Made by a program: the position numbers and the translations under genes. The notes below the pieces were generated by a model. That model ran no database searches. It saw nothing but the letters and a program-made list of their open reading frames with translations, and had not been told where the DNA came from. Positions 35,668 through 50,600 of a DNA stretch of 64,000 bases are shown piece after piece; the stretch's first letter is position 1; each line of letters opens with the position of its first letter. This stretch comes from Nelumbo lutea (lineage: Eukaryota; Streptophyta; Magnoliopsida; Proteales; Nelumbonaceae), in the NCBI GenBank assembly GCA_022828595.1, contig JAKGHH010000001.1, positions 122,462,999 to 122,526,998 of the forward strand. Reading direction: 5' to 3'.

Positions 35668-38600
35668 ATGGTGAAGGACACAGAATATTATGACATTCTG
35701 GGTGTGAGCATTGATGCATCGCCAGCTGAGATCAAGAAGGCTTACTACGCTAAGGTAAGGTCTCTCTCCGACTCTCCGAGAGTAAGCAACATAAACATAA
35801 ACTATTATGCTTCGTTCCCTAGTTTTGATCAAGCTACGGTTGTATGTTGATATGCTGTTCCTCATGTCAACAAGCTGTGAATCGTAATGTTGCTTGGTTT
35901 TAAATTAGGAACAATGATAGCTATGACCATAACATCTGTTTTTTTATCTAATTTATAGGCAAGGCTGGTGCACCCAGATAAAAATCCTGGAGATCCCAAA
36001 GCTGCGCACAATTTTCAGGTGTTTTATTATTTACACGTATGAAAGGATACTTTCATTCAAAGTTGCCTATGTTTATTGTGAAATTGGTTTATAACATGTT
36101 TTCAAATATATGATCCTTCAGATTAGTTCACGAATTTTCTGAGCATGAACATTGAATAATTCTTGGTTCCATGTTCATATTCACTGAAACATTCCATTCT
36201 CTTCAGTTATTATAACAGTTCAGAAGCCATAATCAAAGCCAGTTTTTGACATATTTATATATCGACTTTTTACATACTTGTTGGTCAAGTAATGTTTTAT
36301 TTGTGAAGGTACTTGGGGAAGCCTATCAAGTTCTAAGTGATCCAGCAAAGCGTGAAGCATATGACAAGAATGGAAAGGAAGGAGTGTCCCAGTAAGTTTA
36401 GCAGAAGACAAAAAGGGGTTTTCCAGGGCAACCACTACATACACTTAATAAGTCCACACAACTCAACTCAGCCTTTATCAATCTCAATTACTAGCTATAA
36501 TGCCCAGATACCTCTACATTGTATTGTACAAGGGTGTTTTATGGTGTCATATGGTTCAATCTTTAGTGTAAATTCTGTAACTGACACCTTTCCAAGACAA
36601 ATACATTCTGGTAAAAAAGAGGAACATTTCTTTGGGCTGACTCCATAAAAGGACAATTACACCCAAAACAATTCACTCTTTAGACTTCCTTTTATTTTCA
36701 TTTTTTATCCAGATGGTAATACAATGGGAGGAAAGAGATTGGGGTTTACTAAATCATTTCCAAACTCAGGGATTCTATGGTTGACCCTTCTGCGGTATTT
36801 GGGATGCTTTTTGGAAGCGAAATCTTTGAAGACTACATCGGCCAACTTGCCTTGGCTTCATTGTCATTGGTTGATTTTGAAGAAGAATCTCAAACTCCAG
36901 AAGGGCGGCAGAAAGTTCAGGACAAGATAAAGGTATCCATCATTATCTAGTCCCTGTGAATCTGTACCAACCGTTTCATACTCTTCATTAATCTATGTGA
37001 TCTTTGTAAAATGCAGGAAATGCAGAAAGAAAGGGAAGAAAGGCTCATACAGATCTTGAAACACCGTCTTCAACCATACATTGACAATAGAATGGATGAG
37101 TTTGTAGACTGGGCAAAGTCAGAAGCCAGCCATCTCTCAAAAGCTGGTAAATATGTATTTTTCTTGTCCTTTTAGTGTGCGGTTTTTCTTGACAATTTTT
37201 TATATCAGTAACTGCAAGAATTTTCTTATGAAAGAAAAATATGTACAACCATTTGTCTTGCACCCCTAGGTTGGCCTAGTCCCACCACCCCCATTTTCTT
37301 TACAATTCCCCTTGGGGAACTGAAACCTAATACATGATATTCTTGTCCACCCTTCCTTTTGCTAACCCACCAAACCATTAGCAGACTTTGGAATCCAACT
37401 GTTGATTGTATTGATGTCCTTAGCTAAGTGTCTAATCTCCCTGAACGTTTGTCTAAAGCCTGTTTTGTTTTGTCTTAGAAAGGCCACCACTATCATCCTC
37501 TTCCACATTTAGCCCTCTATAGTTTAGAGACTTCGCCGGTCTCAGTCATTGTACATTGACAACAGTTCTGCTCTAGTTGAATTCCCAACACCAACAGATC
37601 CCAAATACAGTGCTAAAATGTCAAACCCTTAGCTTCTAAAAGCCTTTCCAATGCACTTGAAAGAAGAAGAAGAAGAACTTTTTAGTGTATTACAGATTTG
37701 AAGAGAAGAAAAGAGAGAAAGAGAGAGAAACAAAGAGAGTGAAGAGACGAGAAAAGAAAGAAGGGGTTCAGTGGTGAATGATCTGCTGCCTCATACACTC
37801 CTTTATTTATAGCTTTTAGGATCCTTACAAGAATAGGAAATAAATAAAAATTAGAAACAATAAGGCCATCCAGTCCAACTTAACAAAAATTAGAAACTTC
37901 TAATAAAAGAAATTAGAAACTAAAGAAATTAGAACTACTAAAAAGAAATTAGAAACTACTAATAAAAGATCTTAGAAACAACTAGGTGTGGGTATGAAAC
38001 CACACACACTAGAGCCTGAGTATGGGTATGGAACCCCACACTCGTGGCTAACCAACTATTTCTTCACTCCCCCTCAAGTTGGGAGTAGATATTTGTCATG
38101 CCCAACTTGCGTAGATCTGTCTCCAATTTGCCTTTTGTGACTGCTTTGGTGAAAAGATCAGCTAACTGCATGTCTGAGGCAATGTAAAGAAGGCATACTT
38201 CTTAAGATGCAATTCGCTCTCGAATAAAATGTCTGTCAACCTCGATATGCTTAGTCCTGTCATGCTGTATTGGGTTGTGGGCAATATTAATTGCAGCTTG
38301 ATTATCACAATACAGCATCAGAGGCTTCTCATAATCAACCTCCAACTCATTAAGCAAGCCATAACACTTCTGCAACACCATTGGCCATGGATCTGTATTC
38401 CGCTTCTGCACTGGAGCGAGCAACAACATTTTGTTTCTTTCTTCTCCAGGAAACAAGATTTCCCTCCACAAATGCACAATATCCAGAGGTGGACCTCCTA
38501 TCATCAACACATCTAGCCCAATCCACATTTGTATACACTTCTATTTTCATATGACCATTATTCTTGAAGAGTATACCTCTCCCTGGATATCTCTTTAAGT

Positions 38601-41600
38601 AGGCAAGGATCCTTTCTACTGCAAGGAGTGGGTGGTCCTAGGAGAATGCATGTATTGACTGACAACAACAACGGCATAAGAAATATCTGGTTGGGTTAGA
38701 CAGAGATAAAGAAGTTTCCCAACCAGCCTTTGGTACATAGCCCTGTCCTCAAGGAGTTCTCCACTTTCTGCACTTATCTTATGGTTAGGCTCAATGGGAG
38801 TATCAGTAGGTTTCACTCCTAACTTGCTAGTTTCTTCCAATAAGTTCATAACGTACTTCCTTTGGGAGATAAAAATGCCATGCTTAGATCAAGCTACCTC
38901 AATTCCTAGGAAATAGTGTAACTTTCCTAGGTCTTTCATTTCAAATTCCTTGTGAAGGTGTTGTTTAAGGGTTTCAATTTCACTAGTGTCACTTCCTGTT
39001 ATCACAATGTCATCTACATAGACTGTAGAGTTAGGGAATGACCTGTCTTCTTAAAGAAGAGGGTGTGATCTAACTGAGCCTGTATGTATCCGAATGTGTC
39101 CAAAGCCAGTCTAAACCTATCAAACCAAGCTCTGTAGGACTGTTTGAGCCAGTACAAGGCCTTCTTCAAAAGGCAAACTTTCTTTCCTGCTTCTGTACTA
39201 TAAAAACCAAGGGGTAACTCCATGTATACTTCCTCTTGCAAGTCTCCATTGAGGAAGGAATTCTTAACATCTAGCTGAAATAGTGTCCATGAGAAGTTTG
39301 CAGCAATGGATAGAAAAACTCTGATAGTGTTCATTTTTGCAACAGGTGCAAAGGTTTCTGTATAGTCTATGCCATAAGTTTGTGTGAATCCCTTTGCAAC
39401 CAATCTGGCTTTATACCTCTCTACAGTACCTTTAGCATTATATTTCACAATAAACACCCATCTGCATCCAACAGGTTTCTTCCCTTCATGCTGGTTAACT
39501 AGTTCCCATGTGTTGTTCTTGACAAGAGCATCCATCTCTACTTGCATTGCTTCCTTCCATTCAGGTATCAAAACAGTTTCTTGCACTTTTCTGGGTATAG
39601 GAATAGAAGAAATAGATGCCAAGTAAGATTTGTAGGATTCTGAGAGACAATTATAAGAAAGGAACTTGGAAATGCAATGGGCAGTGGATGAGGTGCAATG
39701 GTGCTTCTCTTTACGAATAGCAATTAGAAGATCGAGGTCATCTGTCGGTGAAGGTTGAACCTATGTAACAGTGGGATCAACAGTGAAAGCAATAGTAGTG
39801 TATGGATTTGGAGTTGTAAAAGATGTTGGAACTGGCATGGATTGTTGTTGAGTACGAGAATCAACCTGCCTCTACCACTTTCTGTGATAGACTCTCAACT
39901 CTTTGCATTTTTTACTACCTTCTTCGCAACTCCCCTGCTCAATAACCGGGACAGGTAAAGGAACTCTTGGAGCTAAAACTGAAATCCCTTCCTCACTATT
40001 CTCCCCCTGAGGAGAAGCCTTATGATAGTAAGGCATATCTTCAAAGAATGTAACATCCAAGGACACAAAGCGTTTCCCTGAAGCTGGCTCATAACAACAA
40101 TATCCCTTTTGATTTTGTGCATATCCAAGGAAAATACACTTAGTGGCTTTGGGATCAAACTTGGAGCGATGAGTCCAAGGATTTGGACAAAACAAATACG
40201 CCCAAAAGTTTGAGGGGAATAGTGAATAGGTCCTTATCTATATATAGAAGACTGAATGGGGTTTGCATGCTTAGGACCCGTGAAGGAACCCTGTTAATAA
40301 GGTATATGGTTGTACGGATTGCATCTCCCCAAAACCATATGGGAACATTGGAATTGAGCATGATGCTTCTGGCTACCTCTAAAATATGTCTGTTTTTTCT
40401 CTTAGCAACCCCGTTTTGCTGAGGTGTGTGAGGACAGGTGCTTTGATGAATGATCCCATAATCAAGGAGATAGGATGCCAAGGGTTTTGCAAAGTGTTCC
40501 TTAGCATTATCAGATCTAAGAATCTTGATCTTGGTTTCAAATTGAGTTAGAACCATCTTATGGAAAGCTTGAGTCAGAGAAGGGACCTCATCTCGAGAGT
40601 GGATAGACCCATGAAAAATGGGTATAGTCATCAACAAATAATAAGAAATATCTGTACCCCCCCCCCCATGGTGGGAGTATGGTAGGGCCCCCAAACATCG
40701 GTATGCACAATCTCAAAAGGAAGGTTGCTTCTTTTATTACTTAAAGGATAAGATGATCTACTATGTTTTGCATGTTCACAACTTTCACATTTTAATCTAA
40801 ACACTTCTACTGACTCAAACAAGTTTGGAAAAAGACTCTTTAAAGACCCAAAAGAGAAATGACCTAAGCGGTTGTGCCAAAGCATAATTTTACTACAAGA
40901 CTAAGAAACAAACAATTCCAATCACCTTCTTCGTTTTCAGATCCTGTGAATGTTCCAGTAGGTATACTCCATTCACCTCACGGCCAATCCCAATCACCTT
41001 CTTCATTTCCAGATCCCGAAAAATACACTGATCAGGGAAAAAAGTTACCGAACAGTTTTATTTTTAGTAATACTACTAACTGAAAGTAAGTTAGCACTAA
41101 GCTTGGGAACATGCAAAGCTGAGGATAGGGTGATGGTATCTGATAATTTGATGTCTCCCTTGCCAAAAATTGGTACAAGAGATCCATCAACAATAGAAAC
41201 TTTGTCTTTTCCAAAGGATAAACAATAGGTGCTAAATAGAGTAGATATGTTGGTCATATGATCTGAAGTACTTGAATTTATTACCTAGGAAGGTCTAGTA
41301 TTACCTGGGACGGAAGCATGACAAGCAATAGCTCTTGTACCTGTATGAGCAAGGGCTAAAGTAGGCTGAGCTGAATTACTAAATTCATTTTCTAGCTGAG
41401 TCAGAGCAGCTCGGACAACAGCTAGGGTATCTAGAGGAGTGCCTCTTGTGCCTGATGAAGTTGTACTATCAGTGTTGACAGCCATATTAACATTCCCTTT
41501 CTTATTTCTAACCTTTGCTAGAACTAGATGAGGGTGCAACTTCCAATAGGTGTCCTTAGTATGTTTAGGTTTCTTGTATTGTTCACATACTAAGTCCTTC

Positions 41601-44600
41601 TTAGTTTCCTTCTTCTCCTTATCCCCCCCAAATTTAGGTCTAACTGCTACCAATGCTGATTCGGAGGGTTGTTGCTGCAACATAACCTTTCTCCTAGTTT
41701 CTTCACTATGCACTAGGGAATAGGCTTGTGATAAAGTCACACTATCTCTTGTTAACAACTGTTATCTCACAATGTCATATTCAGAGTTTAGACCAGCTAG
41801 GAACTCAAAAACTATATTAATTTCAACCTGCTTTCTATATGTTTGTGCATCTTTCTAATTCTCCCACTCAATTGTTTCAAAATGGTCAATTTCATGCCAC
41901 AGGGATTTTAAGGTTGAAAAGTAAACAAAGACCTGCTTCTCTCCTTACCTCAGATTTTTAACCTCACATTTTAACTCATAAGCCCTAGCAACATTAAGAG
42001 GCTGAGAGTACGTTTCCTTCATAACATCCCATATTTCCTTAGCTGTTTTGGCCTACAAGTATGTTGTTTTGGCCCACAAGTAGTTTCGGATGATGTGTGG
42101 CTGCATAGAGTTGCACAGCCATGCCATCACCAAAAAATTTTCTTGGACCCACCTAGCATAAGTAGGGTCCTCCTTGGAGGGTTCCTTCACATCCCCTAGC
42201 AAGAAGTTCAATTTTCCTCTACCTCCAATAGCCATCATGGCTGATTGGGCCCATTCCAAGTAGTTTGATCCATCAAACTTAACAGCTGTAATCTAAAAGG
42301 TGTTTTCAGTCATGTTACCTGAACCACCAGTCCCAAAAGTACCTTCCCCTTAGTTCTTGTACTCCATTCTAAGTTAAGAAGAGGCTTTAAACTACTGTGA
42401 CAAGAAAAAACTGTATTTCAAGGCTGTTAACAATCAACCTAGGACAATGATTTTATAGTTAGATAATAGTCAACTACTGTCCTGGGATTGATATCAGTCC
42501 TGAGATTTTCTATCCATACCTCTCTGAATGAATAACAAAGTCCTTTTGAGTATTAATCTCAAGAAAAGGTATTATTTTATGAAGAAAAAAGCCTAGAAAA
42601 CTGATTTCTACCTTCAGTCATCAAACTTGATCAATCGATTACTGTCAGCACCTTGAATCTTGATCAAAGAACCAAGAAAAAAAACTGATCGGCACCTCCA
42701 ATCTTGATCAAGAATCAATCTTGATCATTCAAGTCCTGCCTGATTCTTCCCGATTACAAGAAGTTCTCTCCAATCTTAGTACAACTGCTAAATCCTTCTT
42801 GCAACCTCCAAAAATCAACCGAAATAAGGATCTTTTTGAACTTTCGTCCCTAAACAATTCTCATGTAGTCAACTGAATTAAATCCACATGAGAAACCCTA
42901 GATCTAAGGCTCTGATACCAACTTGAAAGAAGAAGAATAACTGTTTACTGTATTACAAGTTTGAAGAGAAGAAAAGAGAGAGAGAGAGAAAGAGTGAAGA
43001 GAGGAGAAAAGAAAGAAAGGGTTCAGTGGTGAATGATCTGCTGCCCCATACACTCCTTTATTTATAGCTTTTAGGATCCTTACAAGAATAGGAAATAAAC
43101 AAAAATTAGAAACAATAAGGCCAGCCAGCCCAACTTAACAGAAATTAGAAACTTCTAATAACAGAAATTAGAAACTAAAGAAATTAGAACTACTAAAAAG
43201 AAATTAGAAACTACTAATAAAAGAAATTAGAAACGACTAGGTGTGGGTATGAAACCACACATGCTAGAGCCTGAGTGTGGGTATGGAATCCCACACCCAT
43301 GCTGTTTCCATTTCAAAATACGTAATTTGGAGGAAGAGACCAAAAGGGAATCAGGTCCATATGATCATGGAAGAATTTTCCACTTCCAACCAATTTCTCA
43401 CAGTAGACTCTATTTAGAAGTCTTTGAAGGCTTCCGTTGTCTTCACCCAATTAACAGCACAAACTGCAACCTTTTCAATAGCAAACGGGATTTCCTACCC
43501 ACTCTCTACCCACCGTGAATTGCAGCCACACATCTCTATTATGATTTGAGAGATGTGTGGCTGCAATTCATGGTGGGTAGAGAGTGGGTAGGAAAAGTGA
43601 GTAGGAAATCTGGGTTCTTTCAATAGTGGCTTCTTTACTTTGAAAGGTGTCTCTGAAGATTCTAACATTGCTTTCCTCTCATATACACCACAATATTGTG
43701 TCTCTAAAGTATCCTTCCCCTTATCTTAGGTAGAGAAAAGAATGAAGACTTAAACAGATTCCCCTTCCCCGTGTCCATCAGAGCACACCATCATCCATAG
43801 TCAAAGAATTGGTTGCATCAGTTGCTTCCTAAAATAATCCTAAAAGGCCTTTAACTAAGCTCATTAACTTTTGAAAAATAGAACCAAGTTTTTTCAGCCC
43901 TGACTATTTCTGAAGGTCCATCTAATCAGGTGAACTGAATCACATTCCATCACTGAAGGTCTTGGTGAGATCCATAGTTTTCAAGGCGCCAAGGCAAGGC
44001 TAGGCGATAGGGGGGCACATTGTCACCTAGTCGCCTAGGCGATAGATTTTTTTAAGTAAAAACATGTATCTTAGGGTAGTTCCCTAGGTTTCATAATCAT
44101 ATTTCCTTAATAAATATCCATAATTTTCATAAGAAAAATATAAACTTTATGTTCAAGAATAGAAAATCAACATATCCCAACATATTCATGAGAAGAAAAA
44201 GAAGAAAGAAAAGAAAATTCAAAAAATATAGGGGCTGAACCCCTATTTCTGTTATAGGAAAAGAAGAAAAGAAAATGTGGAAGAAGAAGAAGAAATTAGT
44301 ATATACACACAAAATTAGTAAAGAAAAAGAAGAAAATGTGTTGATTGGGCAACATTTTAAGTTCTTCCTTACTTATTGGTTCAGGTTTTGAAGTCTTTGA
44401 GGATTCAATACACAGCATTTAGCAATGTTTGTGTTGATTAAAACCCTAAAAAATAAGAAAACAATAAAAATAAATTAATATATAAACACACAAAATGAAT
44501 ATTTTAGTTTAAAAATGTCTATTTAATAATTATAACCTCAAAAAATTAAGAATATAAAAGTTTTTTATAACATGCTATAGAAAACTGTTTGGTGATTAGG

Positions 44601-47600
44601 TGAGGTGAGCCTCCAAGGGCGCCTTATTGCCTAGGCATCACCTTGACAAACATGGTGAGATCATTTCTGGAATAGTTGAATTCTTCTAACCATACTCTTC
44701 CCTCAAAATTTGCTAGGACCTTTATGGACAACCAAATACTGGAGCCCAGTTTATGATTCCCATGCCATGTATCCTATTACCAAATATCCTAGGTGATTCC
44801 AATGAGGCATGTCATTTTTTAACCTCTGTCTCACCTGCTTCACTGAGTTGTTCCATTAGGCTTGAATTGTTCCCTGACCAATCAAGTTTGTGCTTACAGG
44901 GGCTATTGTGGTGTGATTGTAAAATCCCAGGCTGATAAGTGTGAAAATGTGGGTTTGAGTCCAAGAACAGCTACTTTGATAGGCAGGACCAGCAGCAGAT
45001 AACGGTTTCATTCAAAGATTCTATTGACAACCTTCTCCTAAGGAAACTCATCTTGGAATTTCCACAATTAGGGTCCATTACTTGATGCAATGGTAAAATC
45101 TCATGCTGACAAGTGTGAGAATACAGGTTTGAGTCTGAGAGAGGCCTATATACCCATTCCAATTCTCCATAAAGCCAAGATCATGATTGGATAATGGTTC
45201 CTCATGGGAATGTAAAATGATGGTAGACAACTAGACATTGCACAGCGCTAAACACTTCACAAGATCAGAAATGTGCAGAATCATGTTAATATGTTATAGG
45301 TTTTCTATGATTTTTCCTAACTTTTGGTTTTCTTATTCCTATTGCAAGTTCACAATTCTTGTTAACTCATATTTTTAAATTTCAGCTTTTGGTGAGGCGA
45401 TGCTGCACACCATTGGTTATATCTATACGAGGCAAGCTGCAAAAGAATTGGGGAAGAACATGAGATATATGGGTGTGCCATTCTTGGCAGAATGGGTCCG
45501 AGACAAAGGTCACCATATAAAATCACAAGTCACAGCAGCTGCAGGTTTGTTTGCTTTTCTTTTCTTCTCTTTTTTTTTTTTTTTGGAGAAAAGGAAAAGT
45601 CCAATTGTATTAATGATGTATAAATGGGAGAGACTCCCAATACAGTGAGTGGCTATACAATGCTATGGAATTTCAAAAAGAACAAAAGGTATACTAATTA
45701 CAAAATAATAGTTCCTCTGTAATGTTAGTTGTGCCTATCCAAGAGAAAATCTTTGCAACTGCATTTCAGCATAATTCATCCAGTAAGAAAATTTCGTTTT
45801 TAAAAGTTGCGTGGTTTCTCTCCATCCAGATAGTCCAAACAAACTTTTCCTTCCTTTTTGCTGGGTCATTATTTAGATGTGTTTGCTTAGGCAATTGGAG
45901 AGCCCCTTTGGAAAAGATTGGTTTTGGGGTCTTTCTCTATTCCAAGCTTCTGAAACAAAGCAATGAACTTGTTTTTCTCCTGAATGTGTAGGTGCTGTGT
46001 CTTTAATTCAGATACAGGAAGAGTTAAGGAAGTTGGAACAAGGTGAGAACAAAGAAGAAAACCTGATGAAGCAGATTGAAGAAAAAAAAGATGCCATGAT
46101 TAATTCTCTTTGGAAGATAAATGTTGTGGACATTGAATTAACCCTCTCACATGTCTGCCACGTGGTAAGCTTTATTTATATATTATCCCTAGCTTTGAGT
46201 ATCATATGTGATATGACCATAATGTACCAATTGTATGCTAGTGGAATGACATGCCCACTCTAGGGATGTGGATTGTTTACTTTAAAGGGAATCCAACTTG
46301 AATCCATGCCCCAAAAGTTAAAGAATGCAGATTTTGTTGTACCAACTTTTTCTTATTAAGAGTAGGACATATTGCATTTGAACTCCCTGTAAAGGTTTCT
46401 TTATCTTGGGCATACTATATCCTTTACTTAAAACCTGCCTTTATCTTGACCAGTAAAGGTTTCATAGTCCTATGAAGTTCATGGTCCTCCTATTACTAAA
46501 CCTTATGAAGTTCATAGTGCTCTTATTACTAATATGTAGGTCACGTACATGCATGTATATGAGTCAGCACCCTTGGGAGTGTCTCCCCCCTCAAAGATTC
46601 TTTTAAATTTGTCACTCTTTGGATGGTTAGGAAATTTTTGGAATCCTAATGGTGGATCTACATCTACTTACAACAGAAAATAGGGATCTACAGATGGATA
46701 CAAACAATTTGATATGGAAAGTTGGCAAGGTTCAAAATATTGATATGTCCGATATGCCGGTAGAGGCGTATCGGGCAGTATCGATAGATTTTTTTTATTT
46801 TTTTCAAATCTGGTACAGAGGGGGCAGTTTAAGGTCTGTCCACCCCCTGAACCAGTCAAAACCCCAATACACCCTCTGTAGGGGCATCGGGAAGCTCCCG
46901 ATACAATACGCATCAGCTGATACGGGCCGATACATGTCGATACTTTGAACCTTGTAAAGGAGTAGGGTTGTGTCAGGTTGACAACAAACATTTAAACTTT
47001 TGCCAGACTCTATTGGTCATGGATACTAAATTCAGAATGGCAAAACAGGATTCACGTTGCCAACTCTATATAGTCAGGATAAGGCGATGATGATGATGAA
47101 AAATAAAATAAAGAGAATAGACAGTTGTAATAAAGAGAAAGCAGTAAAAATAATATAGATTTACTAGAGACAAGAGAGAAGAGGTATCTGGAGTAAATTC
47201 CCACAACACAATTCAACTTTTTTTCAACTCCGCTCATGAAAAGTAAATCCAATTACAAAGACTATGTTTTGGACTCACTATGGGGGGCTGGGTTTCTATT
47301 TACAGACTCTAGGAGACTATTTTCATAACAAATGAAATGGCTGAACTGAATGGTTAATTGCTTTGTTTTAAGAAGTTTTGGGAAGTGTTTGTCAATAAAG
47401 TGTGAAGTTTCTAAATTCAAATCCAATTCATGAATCTGATTAGATGGCTTTCTGAAAAACCTACCTAATGGCACTAAAATTCTAGAAAAACAGATACTTT
47501 TGACCCCAAATAGATAGCTCTAAATAAAAGTGAAGAGGTTCAACTTAAGGTCCAATGATACCTTGTGGACCCTAAGTAACAACCAAGGAATACTTCGTAA

Positions 47601-50600
47601 AACCTCTAAATAACATAAAATCTTTTGAGTGAACATGGGATCTAAAGAAGCCTAATAAATTCTTTTTATCCTCATATATGAAAGGATGTGGCTAGTAGGC
47701 TCCAACAGAGCCTGTGGGCCCAATTCAAGATAACCCTGGTTATTCCCAGGACATTCATGAAACTCAGATATGGAGATACCTCTTATTTTTCATATTTTTC
47801 TTCTATGCTTGCATTACATTGTGGTTGTTAAGAGAGGGAAAATATGCTTACAATAGTGGTCCAAGCTACATACAAGATTGGATACTGGGATTCGGATGGC
47901 CATGAGGTGTTAGTTAACCATCGAACATATAGGAAGGCATAATCAAGGACAACAGTGGACATGGATCATGGATGACTGGAACTGAATTAGTTTCTGGAAG
48001 GAAATTTGGTAAGCCTTAAGTAATGACTTCTCTGACCTTTCTGCATGGCTAAAAACAAAGGGGCCTTTGACCTTTGTAAGAGATGAGATATCAGGTCAGG
48101 TTGAGCCCTATATTATGCCTAATTGTTGTGAGGTGGATTCTCCATTACAGTTGTTGGTCTGTTTAGAAGGAGAACATCCTACTCCTAAGGGGGATGCTAG
48201 GATATGTTTACAGGACCCAAAAGGGGCTCTTGTATTAAAATTTTTTCTTTGATTCCATAATGGAAAGGAATTCTTATTCCCCAAGGGAAAGGAAGGGGCC
48301 TTTGACCTTTGTAAGAGATGAGATATCAGGTCAGGTTGAGCCCTATATTCTGCCTAATTGTTGTGAGGTGGATTCTCCATTACAGTTGTTGGTCTGTTTA
48401 GAAGGAGAACACCCTACTCCCAAGGGGGATGCTAGGATATGTTTACAGGACCCAAAAGGGGCTCTTGTATTAAAAATTTTTCTTTGATTCCATAATGGAA
48501 AGGAATTCTTATTCCCCAAGGGAAGGGACTCCCACTGGGGAACAGCCTTAACTTTGAAAATAGGAGGTTATTAAGTGACAAATTGACAACTACTCTACTT
48601 CTATTAATTCTCAGAATGGAAGGTGAGAACTGCACAGATTTTTTTAGGGCATATGAGCAAATGATCACATAGTGGTGCATTAGGCCCACTACACTAGGTA
48701 TCATTGAACATCTATTTTGGATGGCTTTGAAGATGTCAGCTTTTATTTTTGTTTGGGGTTGGGAGGGATTGGTATATTTTCCACAAAATAGTGGGTCTCA
48801 CCACAAAATTGCACATGATATGCACGTACATACCACTCCTGTCATCTGATTTTTGTAATACTAACACAAATTTTTGCATTATGAAAATAAGTAAATAATT
48901 ATTGAAGTGTCAAATAATCCAACACATCTGGGACCAGGAGGTACTTGTAGTCTTCAAGCCTACCAGAATGGAATCTGGATTTCCTCCTCACAGAATAGTC
49001 CTCACACCCACTTCACGGCACTTGCAGCTGTGCATTGGGAACATCTCCCATGAATGAAAACATACAAGTAGGGAGATGTTCTTGATGTGCAGTTATAACA
49101 TGCTGTGAGGTGGGTGCGAGGAGGATTCTTTTTTTTCTTTTATTCTATGAGGAGGAGATCCAAACTCACCAGAATGGCCTTCAACTCAAGGATGCATAGT
49201 GGAAGTGGAAGCACTAAATCTTTCTTTTCATAAAAGAGACTGGCATATTCGTTGTACTTTATTGAGTGATGCTGATATGGTTTGTCATTAGTGCATCTGT
49301 TCTCACAGATTTTATTAGTGTCTCTTATTCTGGAGTGATAAGTTCTAATTCAATGCTCTGTTTCAGGTTCTCAAAGAACCTAACGTTTCCAAGGATGTGC
49401 TCAAGCATCGAGCAAATGCATTAAAAAAGCTCGGAACCATTTTCCAAGTAAGTGATGGCTTCATTTTCTTTCATGCATGTATATTTATCATGTTTTTAAT
49501 TTTTTTAGTAATTTTATAATCAATACTTTTGTATTCACATTAAATTTGTCACTTATCTGGAAAATAAAAGAAGAAAATCTTACAAATATGATTCACTTTA
49601 TCATAATGTTCAAATAGTTTAGGTAGGAAAATAGATCCAAACTCGTGTTATTGGTGAAAGATTCAAAAGAACAACTTTTAAGTATCTATACCAAGGGGTA
49701 ATAGTGAGTTGAGGTGAAAGCATAAATTAAATTCTAACCTACTGGCTCTTATTTGTCATTATAGTATCTTTATTAATGAGGAAGCAGGAAACTTCTCATT
49801 AAGAAATACTGAAGGTAATACTTTTCTTTATCAATGCTGATAGTTCACTATTCTCAAAGGCCTTGTCCATCAAGTTATACTTAAACGAAAGGAGGACAAG
49901 ATGAAACACCCCATAACCCCAGAAATTTGCACAAGAATCCAGAAACTCATGTATATATCCTGCACTTTTATGATATAAGGACTTTGTGACTGCCAAGCCT
50001 GTGATGATTGGCCTTTGACCTGACTTGCTACAAAATTAGGATGATATAATGGTTTTAGAACCCGGGTCAAGGGCAGAACTAACCAGGATAAGGTTAAAAG
50101 TTGTCTGAAAGACAAAGTCAAAGTAAACAAACAAATATGGATTTATTTATTTCCCCGTCCAAATGATAGTGGCAACTGTCATATTACTACAACTCTCTCT
50201 TAGATAGCTACTACAACCAGGCCTTGTCTGCTTATTGATGCATTCAAGGCGTCTAAGTGACTTTCAAAGTATTTTAGCTTGTAAGCCATGACCTTTTTTT
50301 ATCAGTAGCAATGAACCAGACCTTTTCCGAGAGTGATTGCAAGCAGGGGACCAAATACATATCTAAAAATCTGACACCAAATAATTAAATAGATATGGTA
50401 TAATGAACAATCAACCTCAACCTCAAGGCTGGACATCCTGTAAGGCAAGAAGTCTTAGTCTCTTAGATATACACCCTGTAAGGCAAAAATGTTATGCTAC
50501 TAATTTTTAAATGTGTAGATTGTGCACAAGATCATGAAATGTTTTGTGTGTGAAGTAAGATTTCATATCTAAGTCTCTCATCTATCTTGTATACTTTTCT

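Larger units (their letters stand above)
37658..43315 (-). mobile_element. Ty1/copia retrotransposon in DnaJ intron 5, inactive
   Basis: LTRs at 37658-38066 and from 42924 share TGAAAGAAGAAGAA starts and most of their length (CTTTATTTATAGCTTTTAGG, ATTAGAAACTACTAATAAAA). The element is read on the minus strand, antisense to the host gene. The primer site TTGGTATCAGAGCC (initiator tRNA-Met type) abuts the right LTR, and a TTGAGGGGGAG polypurine tract abuts the left LTR. The right LTR loses similarity near 43300, so its exact end and the target duplication are uncertain. Confidence 0.9.

Noticed and set aside
44917..45136. tRNA genes suggested by GGTTTGAGTCC box B strings
   Set aside because: No matching acceptor stem or anticodon arm; treated as SINE-like repeats at most.
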